A stretch of DNA of 64,000 nt, from the NCBI GenBank assembly GCA_003216955.1, contig QCHZ01000002.1, positions 124,001 to 188,000 on the forward strand, given 5' to 3'. Source of the stretch: Prochlorococcus sp. AG-402-I21. Its GTDB lineage: Bacteria > Cyanobacteriota > Cyanobacteriia > PCC-6307 > Cyanobiaceae. Both the position numbers and the translations under genes were made by a program. Positions 1 through 10,214 of the stretch are shown in pieces (position 1 is the stretch's first letter; each line of letters starts with the position of its first letter). A model generated the notes under the pieces. It did no database searches. It saw nothing but the letters and a program-made list of their open reading frames with translations, and had not been told where the DNA came from.

Positions 1-831
1 TTAGATCCCTTTAGTCGCCCTGCGACTAAAAGAGGAGGTGCCTGGATGGATGAATGTTTGTGCCGAAATCAAAAAACAAAGGATGATATTGTTCTCCCAG
101 TAGCATATTTAGTCTGCAATCAAACGCCTCCTGTTGCGGAGAAACCCAGTCTGATGAGTTTCGAAGAAGTCGAAACTCTCTTCCATGAATTTGGTCATGG
201 GCTACAACATATGCTGACAACTGTAAATTACCCTCAAGCAGCCGGCATTAATAATGTTGAATGGGATGCTGTCGAATTAGCAAGCCAATTTATGGAAAAT
301 TGGTGCTTAGAAGATCAAACAATTTCTGAAATAGCAACACATTGGAAGACGAAAGAACCATTACCAAAATCGGAAATCAATAAATTGAGGCTAAGCAGAA
401 CATTTAATTCTGGGCTTGCGACATTAAGGCAAATACATTTTGCTCTTACTGATCTAAAACTCCATAGTCAATGGAATGAAGATTTAGAAATTTCCCCAGA
501 TGAGTTACGTCGAGAAATCGCGAAAAATACTACAGTGATGGATCCTATTCCAGAAGATCAATTTCTCTGTGCCTTCAGTCATATTTTTGCTGGAGGCTAT
601 GCTGCTGGATACTACTCTTATAAATGGGCCGAGGTACTCAGCTCTGATGCTTTTGCCGCATTTGAAGAGGCCGGCCTTAGCAATCAGGATGAAGTCCGAA
701 AGATTGGTAGAAAATATCGCGATTCAATTCTTAGTCTTGGTGGTAGTCGTTCACCCAACAAGGTTTTCAAACAATTTCGAGGAAGACTTCCCTCTACTGA
801 TGCTCTAATAAGACATAGTGGTCTTAATTAG
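1..831 (+). CDS. prlC: M3 family oligopeptidase, C-terminal part (5' end outside window)
   Basis: The reading frame is open from base 1, so the gene starts upstream of the window. About 276 residues of the catalytic domain are present; the family is usually near 700. The zinc signature HEFGH, followed by GLQH, is encoded at about 184-207. A DPFSRPxxKRGGAWMD segment at the very start and a Tyr/Gly-rich GGYAAGYYSYKW stretch are typical of oligopeptidase A / thimet-type zinc peptidases, which degrade short cytosolic peptides. The second glutamate zinc ligand is plausibly in NNVEWDAVELASQ. The stop codon overlaps the stop of the convergent lipase gene. Family assignment is firm; the choice between prlC/opdA and other M3A members rests on similarity only. 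Confidence 0.9.
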   Translation, partial: LDPFSRPATKRGGAWMDECLCRNQKTKDDIVLPVAYLVCNQTPPVAEKPSLMSFEEVETLFHEFGHGLQHMLTTVNYPQAAGINNVEWDAVELASQFMENWCLEDQTISEIATHWKTKEPLPKSEINKLRLSRTFNSGLATLRQIHFALTDLKLHSQWNEDLEISPDELRREIAKNTTVMDPIPEDQFLCAFSHIFAGGYAAGYYSYKWAEVLSSDAFAAFEEAGLSNQDEVRKIGRKYRDSILSLGGSRSPNKVFKQFRGRLPSTDALIRHSGLN

Positions 832-1430
832 CTATTGTTAAAAATCTTTTTGGCTAAAATTTCCAGAGACCTAGAATTTGTTATCAATTGTTTATGTGTC
901 AATACAGGTAAGTGATAAGCATCACCAATAGAAAGTTTTGCTTGCCAACCCGGGAATGACATCAAGTCCCATTTTGTAAAAAAACTAGTACATTCAACCT
1001 TTTCCAAGGCAGTCAAGTCATTGTTTAATTGAGATAATAAACTACTTCCTCTTTTCATCTCTGCAATACCTGGCATCAAAAATGAGGGGATCATTTGAGC
1101 TGTAAAAGTACCAAAATGAGGCGAACCAATACTAAAAAAACGTTTAGTTCTTAAAAAACCATCATGATTTTGCAACCAAAACCTACTAATTAATCCACCC
1201 ATTGAAAAACCAACAATATCGATTTCGATTTCAGGACCCACTAATTCCTCAATCTTAGAATCAAGATCCCGAGCTAAACGCCTAAGAGATGTTTTCCCGT
1301 ATTGGTGTGGCAAATGTGGTCTGTACAATTCATAATCATCTTCTTTTATTTTTTTTATTAATTTTTCAAATAGTTTAGGATTGTTCCACAAACCATGAAC
1401 AAGAAAAATTGGTCTTTTATTTGTATCCAA
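828..1430 (-). CDS. Alpha/beta-hydrolase, lipase-like
   Basis: This 200-residue protein looks like a small alpha/beta-hydrolase of the triacylglycerol lipase/esterase type. It opens with the strand and oxyanion motif IFLVHGLW and has a nucleophile elbow GFSMGG near residue 95. An HFG segment follows, and a late His near the C-terminus could complete the triad. There is no signal peptide, so it is probably cytosolic. The start is TTG, placed directly after the folB stop codon, which implies translational coupling in a folB-lipase pair. Its end overlaps the M3 peptidase stop tail to tail. The substrate is unknown. Confidence 0.75.
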   Translation of the reverse strand: MDTNKRPIFLVHGLWNNPKLFEKLIKKIKEDDYELYRPHLPHQYGKTSLRRLARDLDSKIEELVGPEIEIDIVGFSMGGLISRFWLQNHDGFLRTKRFFSIGSPHFGTFTAQMIPSFLMPGIAEMKRGSSLLSQLNNDLTALEKVECTSFFTKWDLMSFPGWQAKLSIGDAYHLPVLTHKQLITNSRSLEILAKKIFNNS

Positions 1431-1820
1431 TTAATTAATAGAAAATGAGAAATTCCTTTTTTTTTCGATTAGAACACTTCCAGTAAATCCATGTATTGGT
1501 GGCGAGCATTTTGTCAGCAGAATATGAATTGGAACTGGACCATATAGAGACTCGAGTAGATTCAAAATTTGATCACTAAAATATTCAATCGTTAAGCATT
1601 TGATTTCAAATGAAAGTTTTTTAACTGCTTTAATCGCTTCACTATAGTCTATTGATTTATCTAATTGATCAAACTTGGATGACTCATGCAAATCCAACCA
1701 AAAACTGATGTCAAGAAGAAAGCTTTGACCATGTATTCGCTCACTTTCTAAGAAACCTACATGGGCCCATAGATTTATATCTTTTATATGAATTGCACTT
1801 AAATTATGAAATTGACTCAT
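1431..1820 (-). CDS. folB: Dihydroneopterin aldolase
   Basis: This is a 129-residue FolB-family protein that converts dihydroneopterin to 6-hydroxymethyl-dihydropterin in folate synthesis. Family hallmarks are the N-terminal [19 protein letters not shown] segment with the conserved Glu, an SIDYSEAIK block, and a C-terminal HxxxTKCSPPI stretch. Length is close to the usual 120 residues. The start ATG overlaps the proA stop codon (ATGA), so it is translationally coupled to proA upstream and abuts the lipase gene downstream. Confidence 0.88.
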   Translation of the reverse strand: MSQFHNLSAIHIKDINLWAHVGFLESERIHGQSFLLDISFWLDLHESSKFDQLDKSIDYSEAIKAVKKLSFEIKCLTIEYFSDQILNLLESLYGPVPIHILLTKCSPPIHGFTGSVLIEKKRNFSFSIN

Positions 1821-3133
1821 AGTGGTAAATCAATATGAGAAAACCTTCTATCTCCAGAAGCAAAATCCTTAACTAAATCACCATCACCTCTGAGATAATA
1901 GCGATAGGTAACCAGGCCTTCCAAGCCAACTGGTCCTCTTGGTGGAAGGGTCTGAGTACTTATCCCAACTTCAGCTCCAAAGCCATACCGGAAGCCATCA
2001 GCAAAACGAGTAGAGCAATTATGGTAAACACCTGCACTATCAACTGAACTTAAAAATTTTTCAGCAACTTTCTTGTCATCAGTAACTATCGCCTCTGTAT
2101 GACGAGAGCTATATTTACGAATATGTTCAATAGCCTCGTCTACATTACGAACAATTTTTATTGAAAGAATTAAATCAAGATATTCTGTAGACCAGTCTGC
2201 TTCATCAGCCTTATTTTTCACTCCGAAAAATTGACTCTTTGCATCTCCCTTAAGAGTAACTCCTGCAGCAGAAAAAATTGACAAGCCTTTTTTCAAAAAC
2301 ATCTCAGCAACATCTTCATGAATTAATAATGTCTCAATTGCATTACAAGCAGCAGGATATTGAATCTTACTATCTAATGCTATGCTTATAGCTTTAGATA
2401 TATCTACAGAATTATCTACAAATAGATGACAAATTCCATCGGCATGTCCTAAGACAGGGATACGTGTATTTTCTTGAATAAATTGGACCAACGCATTACT
2501 ACCTCTAGGTATTATCAAATTCACAAACCGATCTAAACGAAGTAAGCCTAAACTTTCTTGACGTGTAGTGAGCAAAGACAACGCTCCTGAACCCACATTT
2601 GATTTGATTAACCCCTTATCAAGAGAATTCATTATTGCTTTATTTGTCGCTTTTGCTTCACTTCCTCCTTTTAATAAAGCTCCATTACCTGAACGAACAG
2701 CAAGAGATGCTATTTGTATCAATGCATCTGGTCTAGATTCGAATATCACTCCTAATACCCCTAATGGAACTGTCACTCTCTCAAGAATAAGGTTTTCATC
2801 CAACTTCCTGTGAAGTTGTCTTTTACCTATTGGATCTGCAAGATTTGAAACTTTTAGAACCCCGTCAATGCATCCTTTGAGTTTGTTTTTTGTTAACTGA
2901 AGTCTCGACAAAAGTGATTTATTCAAGCCTTCTTTTTCTGATCTTTCAAGATCTTGAAGATTTGCTTTCAATATCTCCTCAGCATCATCATTTAAAGCAT
3001 TTGCCATTTCAGTCAAAGCCTCACACCTTTGTTCATTAGTGGATTGACCAAGCAAAATAGAAGCTTCCTTTGCACTCTCCGCAACTTTTATTAACTGAGG
3101 CGTAGGATCAGGAACTGAAAAGTTTGTACTCAT
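1817..3133 (-). CDS. proA: Gamma-glutamyl phosphate reductase
   Basis: This 438-residue enzyme of the aldehyde dehydrogenase superfamily makes glutamate-5-semialdehyde from gamma-glutamyl phosphate with NADPH, the second step of proline synthesis. Visible marks are the [21 protein letters not shown] block, the [12 protein letters not shown] segment, the catalytic-cysteine region [12 protein letters not shown], and the C-terminal [18 protein letters not shown] signature. Length matches the family (about 420-440). It heads the leftward proA-folB-lipase cluster. Confidence 0.95.
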   Translation of the reverse strand: MSTNFSVPDPTPQLIKVAESAKEASILLGQSTNEQRCEALTEMANALNDDAEEILKANLQDLERSEKEGLNKSLLSRLQLTKNKLKGCIDGVLKVSNLADPIGKRQLHRKLDENLILERVTVPLGVLGVIFESRPDALIQIASLAVRSGNGALLKGGSEAKATNKAIMNSLDKGLIKSNVGSGALSLLTTRQESLGLLRLDRFVNLIIPRGSNALVQFIQENTRIPVLGHADGICHLFVDNSVDISKAISIALDSKIQYPAACNAIETLLIHEDVAEMFLKKGLSIFSAAGVTLKGDAKSQFFGVKNKADEADWSTEYLDLILSIKIVRNVDEAIEHIRKYSSRHTEAIVTDDKKVAEKFLSSVDSAGVYHNCSTRFADGFRYGFGAEVGISTQTLPPRGPVGLEGLVTYRYYLRGDGDLVKDFASGDRRFSHIDLPL

Positions 3134-3281
3134 TTGATTTAGATCAACTATTTAATCAAAAATAATTTTTCAATATCTTTAAAATATTCCTTTAATGGCT
3201 AATCAAGCAATAAAAGAAGATAAAAATCTATCTAACTGAGCATTTTTTAATTAAAGAATTTTTATTCAACTGTTCATTTAT

Positions 3282-6200
3282 TTAATATCTAAGATAGAGT
3301 TGGAGCTGACTTTGCCAATTCCCATTCTTATCAAACGAACCTAGTAGACCTACGTTGGGATTCATTTGAAAAGTAATATTTCCTTTCGGTGGAATATCTT
3401 GACGATTAGGAGCAGCCTGAACTGAGAAATTAATTTTATCATTAAGGTCAACTCCTATTTCCGTTACCCATGCCTGTTGACCTAGCAAATTAGTATCTTC
3501 CTGATCAGTACGTGAAGAACCACTATCACTAGCATCATCCTTTGAATCTGATCCATTTATATATGCAGGATACAAAGATATCTGAAGCCTATCACTTAAA
3601 AAACCATTGATATTGCCTTGAAGATACGAAGCAAAAGATCTATTCAAAAAGCTAGCAAGCACATCACCATTTCCTCCACTACTTATTAAATTTGCAAGAG
3701 AATTACCTCCTATAAGTCCTAACAACTCAGTTCTTCCCAAAGATGGAGTACTTCTCAATTGAAAATTTTCACTAATACGATCTGCAGGCCCAGAGGCTGC
3801 TACTTCGACATTTACAAAACGAGATCCTCCAATACCAAATGAGGCCATACCATTAGAGGAAAAATTACTGACGTCTCTAACATTATCTGGAACACGGCTT
3901 CTCAAAGTCACGTCAACATATGGAACCAAGCCCATAGACGGTACAAATACGGCTACATTAGGTTCACTTTGATCTAAATTAAAAGTAGTCGTAAAGAGAT
4001 TAACGTAGCCACTAACAAGTTTTATCACTCCGCTAACATCAAGTGTCTCATCAAAAGCACCATTCAAGAAAAGGAATCCATTAGTTTCAAAGCTTGCCAA
4101 GGGTTGAGCAACCAATCGCAATGAAGGTCCTAGTACGAGCTTTAAATTATCAAAGATTATTGATTCAAACCCATTAGGCAAACCAGCACTAACTATTCGA
4201 CTTGCAGGTGCATCTTCATCTTGAATAAATAAAACCAGGGGTTCTATCTGGTTCCAGTTTTGTTCTGGTAATCTACGAATTATTTTCGCCTTAGAATCTT
4301 TATGACGATCCGATTTTTTAGATATAGTCTTATCTTTATTATTAGCTCTTTTAGCAAAAATCGAACCTTCTGAAATAACGACTTCACCAGCCAATTGAGG
4401 CTTCAAGGTAGAACCCTTAACAACAATCTTAGATGAAGCGCTGATGTCAGTAAATGCCGTTTTAATACGTGTTTTTTCTATAGAAAGAGCCAATGGCTCG
4501 CTTTCACTCAATTGAGAATCAAATAAAGAAATTCCACCTTGACTTTTAATAATACCGTTTGCTCCTATATTTGCTTTAAGATCACGAACTTCAAGTCGAT
4601 TGAAATCAAAAACTATTGTGCTATTCAAATTATTAATTTCTTTATTTTGAAAAAGTAGCTCACAATTTTTTAAAACAAAAAAACCATTTGCAAGTGGTTT
4701 CGCAGGGGTTCCTCTAATCAACAAGCTTAGATCAGCTGTCCCTGAGGTCCAAGAGACATTACCTTTCGTCAGCCCAGTCAAAAACGCCACACCATCTCCA
4801 TGACTTTCGACCTTTAGATCAATAGGGTAGGAACTATTTAATGGGTAGGTCCCACCTAACTTAACTGGATTTTTAGAAGATTTATCCCTTAGAGCAATAT
4901 CAAACTCTAGATAATTATCTTTCAAAAAAATATTTCCATTATCTAAAATAATATTTCTGTTATGAATCACTGTATCCTTAATAATTAAATCCGCTGTAAC
5001 TCGTGGGATAGAATTAGCTAGACTATATTTACCCTTTAGACCAAAATATCCATCAACTGCCGAAGGTATTGGTGCAACTAAAGATAATAATGAAAAATTA
5101 AAATTAAGTAAAGAGAAATCTCCCATACCTGAAGCTAAATTCCCTTTAAAAGTTGCTTTAAAAGGTCTTATATCATTTGAATTTATAATCTTCAATTTGT
5201 TTGTCCAAACCTTACCAAATGCTTTAGCTTCTAAATTTAAATCAGAGAGGTTAGGACCACTTAATTTAATATCAGCATTAATATTACCATTAAGATCATA
5301 TGGATTAATAATGCTCTGATTATTTATCTTAGAAATCTCTTCTCTATATGAATCCTGAGAGCTAATTAAAGCTCCTAACTGAGTATCTAAAGAACTATTT
5401 GGATAGCCAATTATAAATTTTTCTAAGTCTTCCGCCTTGCCCATTGCCTCTGAATACTTCAATCCTAATTTAGGGAACTCTAAAGCTGTAGCGGTAATCC
5501 AACTAGAGCTTACATCCTTTACTTCAGCTAACAACGAAAATTCGGATTTATTATTAATATCAAATTTAATCTTTCCATTTTCAGATGGTATTAATTCACC
5601 TTTTAAATTAGTTTCTGAATTTTTAATTTGACCTTTAATGCTTGCCTTTTTTAATTTGAAACCTAACAATCTAAAATAATCTAAATTTAAATTACCATTA
5701 AGAAATAATGGATCAATAGAAAATATTCCATTACCTGAAACTTCCCCGAATATTCGTTTAAAACTTTTCTCTGGCGGGAAAGCCACTTCTACTCGATCTA
5801 ATTTAAATTTATTAGCCTCCCATTCAAAAGCATTTGATTTAGGAATTAGACTTATTTTACCTCCTAGTCTATTTAGATTTAAATCATTAAGATTACCATC
5901 CTTATTAAGGTTGATTTTTAGATCCCCAGGAATAGAAGCACCTTCCGATTCCATTCTCAAACTACCCCATTTCTTTTTACTTGGTATTCGAGTAAAGGAA
6001 CCTCTCCATTTTTCCCTTAATCGAATACCATTAACTTGTGGATTGTCTAAAGAGATTTTAATATTACTGTTTAGAGAAGATAAGGGACCCTTAAAATCAC
6101 CTTTTGTATTTAATTTTCCCGATAATGATGTATTTAGTATTGGATTTAAAGCACCTAAAGGAAAAGATTCTAAATTAAAATTAACATTTAGTTCTCCAGG

Positions 6201-7241
6201 AATAAATTGCCTATCAACTACAGAAATTGGTAATTTTAATTTTAAAGAAAGTGGTTTATGATCGAAATCTTTAATTTTAATAGTACTTAGAGAATTTATA
6301 TAAGTTTTATCTTTTTTATAAAATGGTATTTCAAAGGAATTAGATATATCCCAATATCCGTAATTCCAATTAGAATCAATTGACTTTAGCTTATTATTAT
6401 CACATTTTATTTTTGAATTATTTGTAGACAATGTATCAATTAAAGGGCCTCCTCTTAGTGTTAAATTATTAAACGTCAAATCACCCTTACATCTTATTAA
6501 ACCTTTCTTAACTCCCAAATTTAGACGTCCATTTATATTTCCTCTAGTAATAATGTTAGAATTATTCCCTAAAATCCCCTCAAAGATACCTAGACTAAGT
6601 TTATTAATCTTTGCTTTAGTTTGAAATTCTATTCCATCCCAATAACCATTTCCTGAAAGATAGATGCTTCCTTGTTTTTTGAAGTTAAAATTAATCGCAC
6701 CATAAATCTTTTTTTTACCAAGATCTAAAGATAGATTACCTTTCGCGAATAATGTAGTATCCCTAAGATTAAAAACAATTTTGGCTGGTTCTTTTAAATT
6801 AAATTTTAGTTGAAGGTTAATTTTTTTAGGATTATTCTTCTGGGGAACAACCCAAAAAGAACCATTATCATTTTTGTTTAATATAATTTCTGTTCCTTTA
6901 GGATTAAATATTGCAACTGGTTGCCAATTAAATAAACTCGCAAAAGGAGCAAATTTAATTGTCAAATTTGAAATATTAACTGAAGATGAATCTTTAATCC
7001 CTGGCAGTAGCCTTGTTGGCCCTAACTCAACTCCCCATGGTCTCAGCCCCCTGTATGTTCCTATTTTCAAAGGATGACCTATTGAATTAGATAATGTTTT
7101 TTCTATTTGTGCAGAAAAGCGGCTTATAGTTCTACCTACCAATAGATCTGCGCCACTCCAAATCAAAACACCACCCAACGCCGCAAAGGTTCCAGCAAGT
7201 CCCCACCGCTTTAATCTTTTAGGACTCCACTCATCTCCCAT
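3282..7241 (-). CDS. TamB/DUF490-like outer-envelope assembly and lipid-transfer protein
   Basis: This 1319-residue protein has an N-terminal signal-anchor around residues 13-34 and then a long series of beta-rich, Asn/Lys/Leu-rich repeats. The C-terminal domain (about 950-1319) carries the TamB/DUF490 pattern, including LDVSGVIKLVSGYVNLFTTTFNL and a terminal strand ending in aromatic-basic LYLRY. TamB-type proteins are inner-membrane anchored beta-taco bridges to the outer membrane, acting with Omp85/TamA in outer-membrane protein assembly or lipid transport. Members of this size are normal in cyanobacteria. It is a single-gene leftward unit, divergent from ycf51 with about 67 bases between starts. 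The role is inferred from the family. Confidence 0.85.
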   Translation of the reverse strand: MGDEWSPKRLKRWGLAGTFAALGGVLIWSGADLLVGRTISRFSAQIEKTLSNSIGHPLKIGTYRGLRPWGVELGPTRLLPGIKDSSSVNISNLTIKFAPFASLFNWQPVAIFNPKGTEIILNKNDNGSFWVVPQKNNPKKINLQLKFNLKEPAKIVFNLRDTTLFAKGNLSLDLGKKKIYGAINFNFKKQGSIYLSGNGYWDGIEFQTKAKINKLSLGIFEGILGNNSNIITRGNINGRLNLGVKKGLIRCKGDLTFNNLTLRGGPLIDTLSTNNSKIKCDNNKLKSIDSNWNYGYWDISNSFEIPFYKKDKTYINSLSTIKIKDFDHKPLSLKLKLPISVVDRQFIPGELNVNFNLESFPLGALNPILNTSLSGKLNTKGDFKGPLSSLNSNIKISLDNPQVNGIRLREKWRGSFTRIPSKKKWGSLRMESEGASIPGDLKINLNKDGNLNDLNLNRLGGKISLIPKSNAFEWEANKFKLDRVEVAFPPEKSFKRIFGEVSGNGIFSIDPLFLNGNLNLDYFRLLGFKLKKASIKGQIKNSETNLKGELIPSENGKIKFDINNKSEFSLLAEVKDVSSSWITATALEFPKLGLKYSEAMGKAEDLEKFIIGYPNSSLDTQLGALISSQDSYREEISKINNQSIINPYDLNGNINADIKLSGPNLSDLNLEAKAFGKVWTNKLKIINSNDIRPFKATFKGNLASGMGDFSLLNFNFSLLSLVAPIPSAVDGYFGLKGKYSLANSIPRVTADLIIKDTVIHNRNIILDNGNIFLKDNYLEFDIALRDKSSKNPVKLGGTYPLNSSYPIDLKVESHGDGVAFLTGLTKGNVSWTSGTADLSLLIRGTPAKPLANGFFVLKNCELLFQNKEINNLNSTIVFDFNRLEVRDLKANIGANGIIKSQGGISLFDSQLSESEPLALSIEKTRIKTAFTDISASSKIVVKGSTLKPQLAGEVVISEGSIFAKRANNKDKTISKKSDRHKDSKAKIIRRLPEQNWNQIEPLVLFIQDEDAPASRIVSAGLPNGFESIIFDNLKLVLGPSLRLVAQPLASFETNGFLFLNGAFDETLDVSGVIKLVSGYVNLFTTTFNLDQSEPNVAVFVPSMGLVPYVDVTLRSRVPDNVRDVSNFSSNGMASFGIGGSRFVNVEVAASGPADRISENFQLRSTPSLGRTELLGLIGGNSLANLISSGGNGDVLASFLNRSFASYLQGNINGFLSDRLQISLYPAYINGSDSKDDASDSGSSRTDQEDTNLLGQQAWVTEIGVDLNDKINFSVQAAPNRQDIPPKGNITFQMNPNVGLLGSFDKNGNWQSQLQLYLRY

Positions 7242-7308
7242 GAAACATTATTCTCAAAAATTGGGGAGCTAACAAACTATAAAGAATCCATTCAGGAGAA
7301 ACCAGCTT

Positions 7309-7848
7309 ATGTCTATTAGTGAAGTTATCCAAGATGTTACGAAATGGCTAGCCTGGGGAGGCTCAGGACTTGGCATCTTGACTATTTTGGCCTATTTATT
7401 TAACTGGGGTATTAAATTCCGGCTAACTGGGACAACAATTTTCACACTTTTGTTATCTGCTAGTTGCTGGGCCTTTGAGCAAAGTTATACACCTCCGTTT
7501 AATGTCGAAGGTTACAAATATGCTCCTATTGTTTATGACAATGGATTTGATTTAGTTGTTGCTCAGGCAGCAAATGATTTCCCTAAAGAAGCCATCAAAC
7601 CAACATTGTTACAAATAGCTGGTAATTTGAAAGGAGGAGGAAGAAATGGTGCTCAAGTCAAAGTCAGACTCAGAAAGATAGAATCAGCTGGTGATGGAAT
7701 AAGTAAACCAATTATTCTAGGTGAATTAATAAATGATTTAAAAGAATCAAAGATAATAGATTTACCAGAAAGGAATTATTCTGCAAATGAATATTTATCT
7801 AACAATGCTGATATTGAAGAAATAAACTCATTAGAAACTGATGGATAA
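7309..7848 (+). CDS. ycf51: Ycf51 family membrane protein
   Basis: This 179-residue protein is recognisable as Ycf51 (DUF2518), conserved in cyanobacteria and some plastids, function not established. Two hydrophobic segments lie at about residues 15-33 and 38-55. A conserved soluble part follows, with YAPIVYDNGFDLVVAQAA and a Gly-rich NLKGGGRNG turn. Its 3' end overlaps the next gene by 8 bases, so the two are probably co-transcribed and coupled. The divergent TamB-like gene shares the upstream region. Confidence 0.85.
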   Translation: MSISEVIQDVTKWLAWGGSGLGILTILAYLFNWGIKFRLTGTTIFTLLLSASCWAFEQSYTPPFNVEGYKYAPIVYDNGFDLVVAQAANDFPKEAIKPTLLQIAGNLKGGGRNGAQVKVRLRKIESAGDGISKPIILGELINDLKESKIIDLPERNYSANEYLSNNADIEEINSLETDG

Positions 7849-8257
7849 TAAGTCATTATTGAAAGATCTTCCTAAAACCTTTTATCAAGAAGAAAAAATA
7901 CTCTTGTCAAATAATATTAAGACATGGGATTCTTTATTATCTATTAGTGATGAAGAAATAAATCATCTAATCTATGGAAGTCTGGGTAGTGTTCGTAATC
8001 TAAAAAGACTTAAATGCATAGCGTATTTTATATGTACTTTAGATATTCAACTTAACGTAGCAGCCTTGTTAATGCATTCAGGCTTAATTTCTAACGAGGC
8101 CATTTCAAGACTTACTCCTCAAGAGCTAGTTCAAAAGACTGGACGCTTTGAAAGAATTCTTAGAACAGGAAGAATTCCATTAATAGATCTAAAAAAAGCT
8201 CACTTTTTAATAGAGAAAGCGAAAAAAAAATCATTTAATTTACCCAAGAACCATTAG
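7841..8257 (+). CDS. DUF4332-like helix-hairpin-helix protein
   Basis: This 138-residue cytosolic protein has two helical modules that look like degenerate helix-hairpin-helix repeats: LLSNNIKTWDSLLSISDEEI near residue 22 and LMHSGLISNEAISRLTPQEL near residue 78. This pattern is typical of DUF4332, a family predicted to bind nucleic acid or protein. There are no catalytic motifs. The start overlaps the end of ycf51 by 8 bases. Function is unknown; the family call is from pattern only. Confidence 0.6.
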   Translation: MDNKSLLKDLPKTFYQEEKILLSNNIKTWDSLLSISDEEINHLIYGSLGSVRNLKRLKCIAYFICTLDIQLNVAALLMHSGLISNEAISRLTPQELVQKTGRFERILRTGRIPLIDLKKAHFLIEKAKKKSFNLPKNH

Positions 8258-8302
8258 GTAATAGAATAGAAATAATTCAAAAGAATTACTAAGCCTAAGG
8301 GA

Positions 8303-8572
8303 ATGAATGGTTTACTAATCACTTTAATATTTACATCATTTGGAATAAGTCAAAATGCAATGGCTCAATCAAGACTTCTTGAGGGGGTGAAAAGGAATCC
8401 TGATGAAGCAAACTCTATATGTGAAAGTTTCAGAGAACTAAATAAAGAAAACATTTCAGCTGGTTCAAAAAAATCTATTCAGAAAATCTCAATTCAAAAG
8501 AATATAAGCGAAGTTGATGCTGAGATCCTTTCTATGTACGTAAGAGGTCTTTATTGCCCAGAAACTTTTTAA
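8303..8572 (+). CDS. Small putative exported protein
   Basis: This 89-residue protein starts with a probable signal peptide (about residues 1-21, hydrophobic core LLITLIFTSFGI, likely cleavage after AMA). The short mature part has two cysteines (ANSICESF and GLYCPETF) that could form a disulfide in the periplasm. I do not recognise a family. The 3' end lies just before the CocE-like gene (9 bases from its preferred ATG), suggesting co-transcription. It is probably a lineage-specific small gene. Confidence 0.6.
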   Translation: MNGLLITLIFTSFGISQNAMAQSRLLEGVKRNPDEANSICESFRELNKENISAGSKKSIQKISIQKNISEVDAEILSMYVRGLYCPETF

Positions 8573-8580
8573 GACAAATA

Positions 8581-10158
8581 ATGAATTCAATAAGGTACAG
8601 GGACGAAGACTTACAACTTAGAGACGGAACATTACTAAAATCTAGAATCTGGTCGCCTCATGGGAACGGGCCATGGCCTGCCTTGCTTATGCGACAGCCA
8701 TATGGAAGAGAAATTGCTTCTACAATTACCTATGCTCATCCATCTTGGTGGGCTAGCAAGGGCTATCTAGTTGTCATACAAGATGTCCGAGGCCAAGGTG
8801 GGTCTGAAGGAGAATTTTCAGGTTTCAGTCAAGAAGCTTCAGACACTAGTCAAACTCATAATTGGGTAAGATCCTTGCCTGAATGCAATGGCCTACTAGG
8901 CACATACGGTTTTTCATATCAAGGGTTAACGCAACTCATTGCGGAGAAAGGTACTCCTCCTCCTGATTGCATTATTCCTGCAATGACCGGTCTTTCAGAA
9001 GATCAGCATTGGAGTTGTGAAGGAGGGGCGTTTTGGTGGTATTTGGGAATTGGATGGGGTTTGCAATTAGCTGCTCAAAAAGCACAAAGAGAAAAGAATT
9101 GGACAGCTTGGAACGAAATCCGTGAAAATCTTGAATCAAAAAAATATTTATATAACGGCCATGATTTACTTAAAAAGAATGACCCAGAAGGGATGGCATT
9201 AAAATGGCTAAATCTTTCTTCTAGCAAAACTCCTCAATGGAAAACCCATGAGCCATTAGATAGCTGGTTAAAAAAACCTTTGCTTCTAATCGGGGGTTGG
9301 TGGGATCCTCATTTGAAAGGGATTTTAGATATTTATGAGAAATCTAAAAAGGCAGGAGGTAATCCTAAATTACTTATTGGTCCTGCTACTCATCTTGAAT
9401 GGTGGGAGGGTGCACAACGCACCCAGTTAGATTTTTTTGATTCTCATTTAAAAGAAGAAAATAAAGAGATTTTTTTTCCTCAAATCAATCTTTGGAATCT
9501 AACCACGAAAAGTTGGGAGCTTTCCGTTCAAAAGAAAATCCCTACATGGAATCTTACTAGTGAAGGGTTAGCCTCAATAAGTCATATTGAAGGATGCCTA
9601 GTCCCTAATTCTGATTTAAAAGCAGATAGTGAAGTGAATTTAGTTCACGATCCATGGAGGCCCATCCCAGCAATCGGAGGACATCTCAGTGATACTGCTG
9701 GAGAAGCGAATAGATTTAAGCTTGATCTTAGACCTGATGTAGCAGTATTCACATCAGACCCTATTTTGAAAGATCTCAGACTGGAGGGTATTCCAACTCT
9801 TTTTTTAGAAACCAAGTGTGATAGGGAAAGTTTTGACCTGTTCGTTGCATTATCAAGAATTCCTGATGAGGTTGAGAATACTGCCACTCAACTTTCGACT
9901 GGTGTACTCAGAATTGCTAATTGTGATAAAGGTATAAAAAGTCCTAGACAAATCAAACTTCAACCAATTCTCGCCACATTTAAAGAAGGGGATCGTTTAA
10001 GAATTTCAATCTCAGGATCTGGATGGCCAGCAATTGGAATAAATTCTGGTCAGAGTCAATATTTGTGCGAAGGGCCTAGCCCTAACTGCCTAGTTACTAC
10101 AATTTCACTCTTACTTTTAAATTCAAAACTTAAATTTGAATCACTTATTTCCTCTTAG
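8581..10158 (+). CDS. CocE/NonD family alpha/beta-hydrolase
   Basis: This is about 525 residues of the X-Pro dipeptidyl-peptidase (S15) / cocaine-esterase family. The N-terminal hydrolase domain shows LLMRQPYGRE, VIQDVRGQGGSEGEF and the nucleophile elbow GFSYQG. An acid/histidine region follows around GGWWDPHLKG and ATHLEWW. The C-terminal third is the jelly-roll domain (DLRPDVAVFTSDP, then SGSGWPAIG). I chose the ATG at 8581 because an in-frame TTG at 8554 would start inside the preceding gene. Substrates in this family are esters or acylated peptides; the physiological one is unknown here. Confidence 0.82.
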   Translation: MNSIRYRDEDLQLRDGTLLKSRIWSPHGNGPWPALLMRQPYGREIASTITYAHPSWWASKGYLVVIQDVRGQGGSEGEFSGFSQEASDTSQTHNWVRSLPECNGLLGTYGFSYQGLTQLIAEKGTPPPDCIIPAMTGLSEDQHWSCEGGAFWWYLGIGWGLQLAAQKAQREKNWTAWNEIRENLESKKYLYNGHDLLKKNDPEGMALKWLNLSSSKTPQWKTHEPLDSWLKKPLLLIGGWWDPHLKGILDIYEKSKKAGGNPKLLIGPATHLEWWEGAQRTQLDFFDSHLKEENKEIFFPQINLWNLTTKSWELSVQKKIPTWNLTSEGLASISHIEGCLVPNSDLKADSEVNLVHDPWRPIPAIGGHLSDTAGEANRFKLDLRPDVAVFTSDPILKDLRLEGIPTLFLETKCDRESFDLFVALSRIPDEVENTATQLSTGVLRIANCDKGIKSPRQIKLQPILATFKEGDRLRISISGSGWPAIGINSGQSQYLCEGPSPNCLVTTISLLLLNSKLKFESLISS

Positions 10159-10214
10159 GGGTTCAATATTTACTTGCATAGGATTAAGCTTATTTGCTAT
10201 TTAAGCGATAAGTC

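Noticed and set aside
3196-3237. A 13-codon frame between proA and the TamB-like gene
   Set aside because: Too short, no clear ribosome binding site, and no family resemblance.
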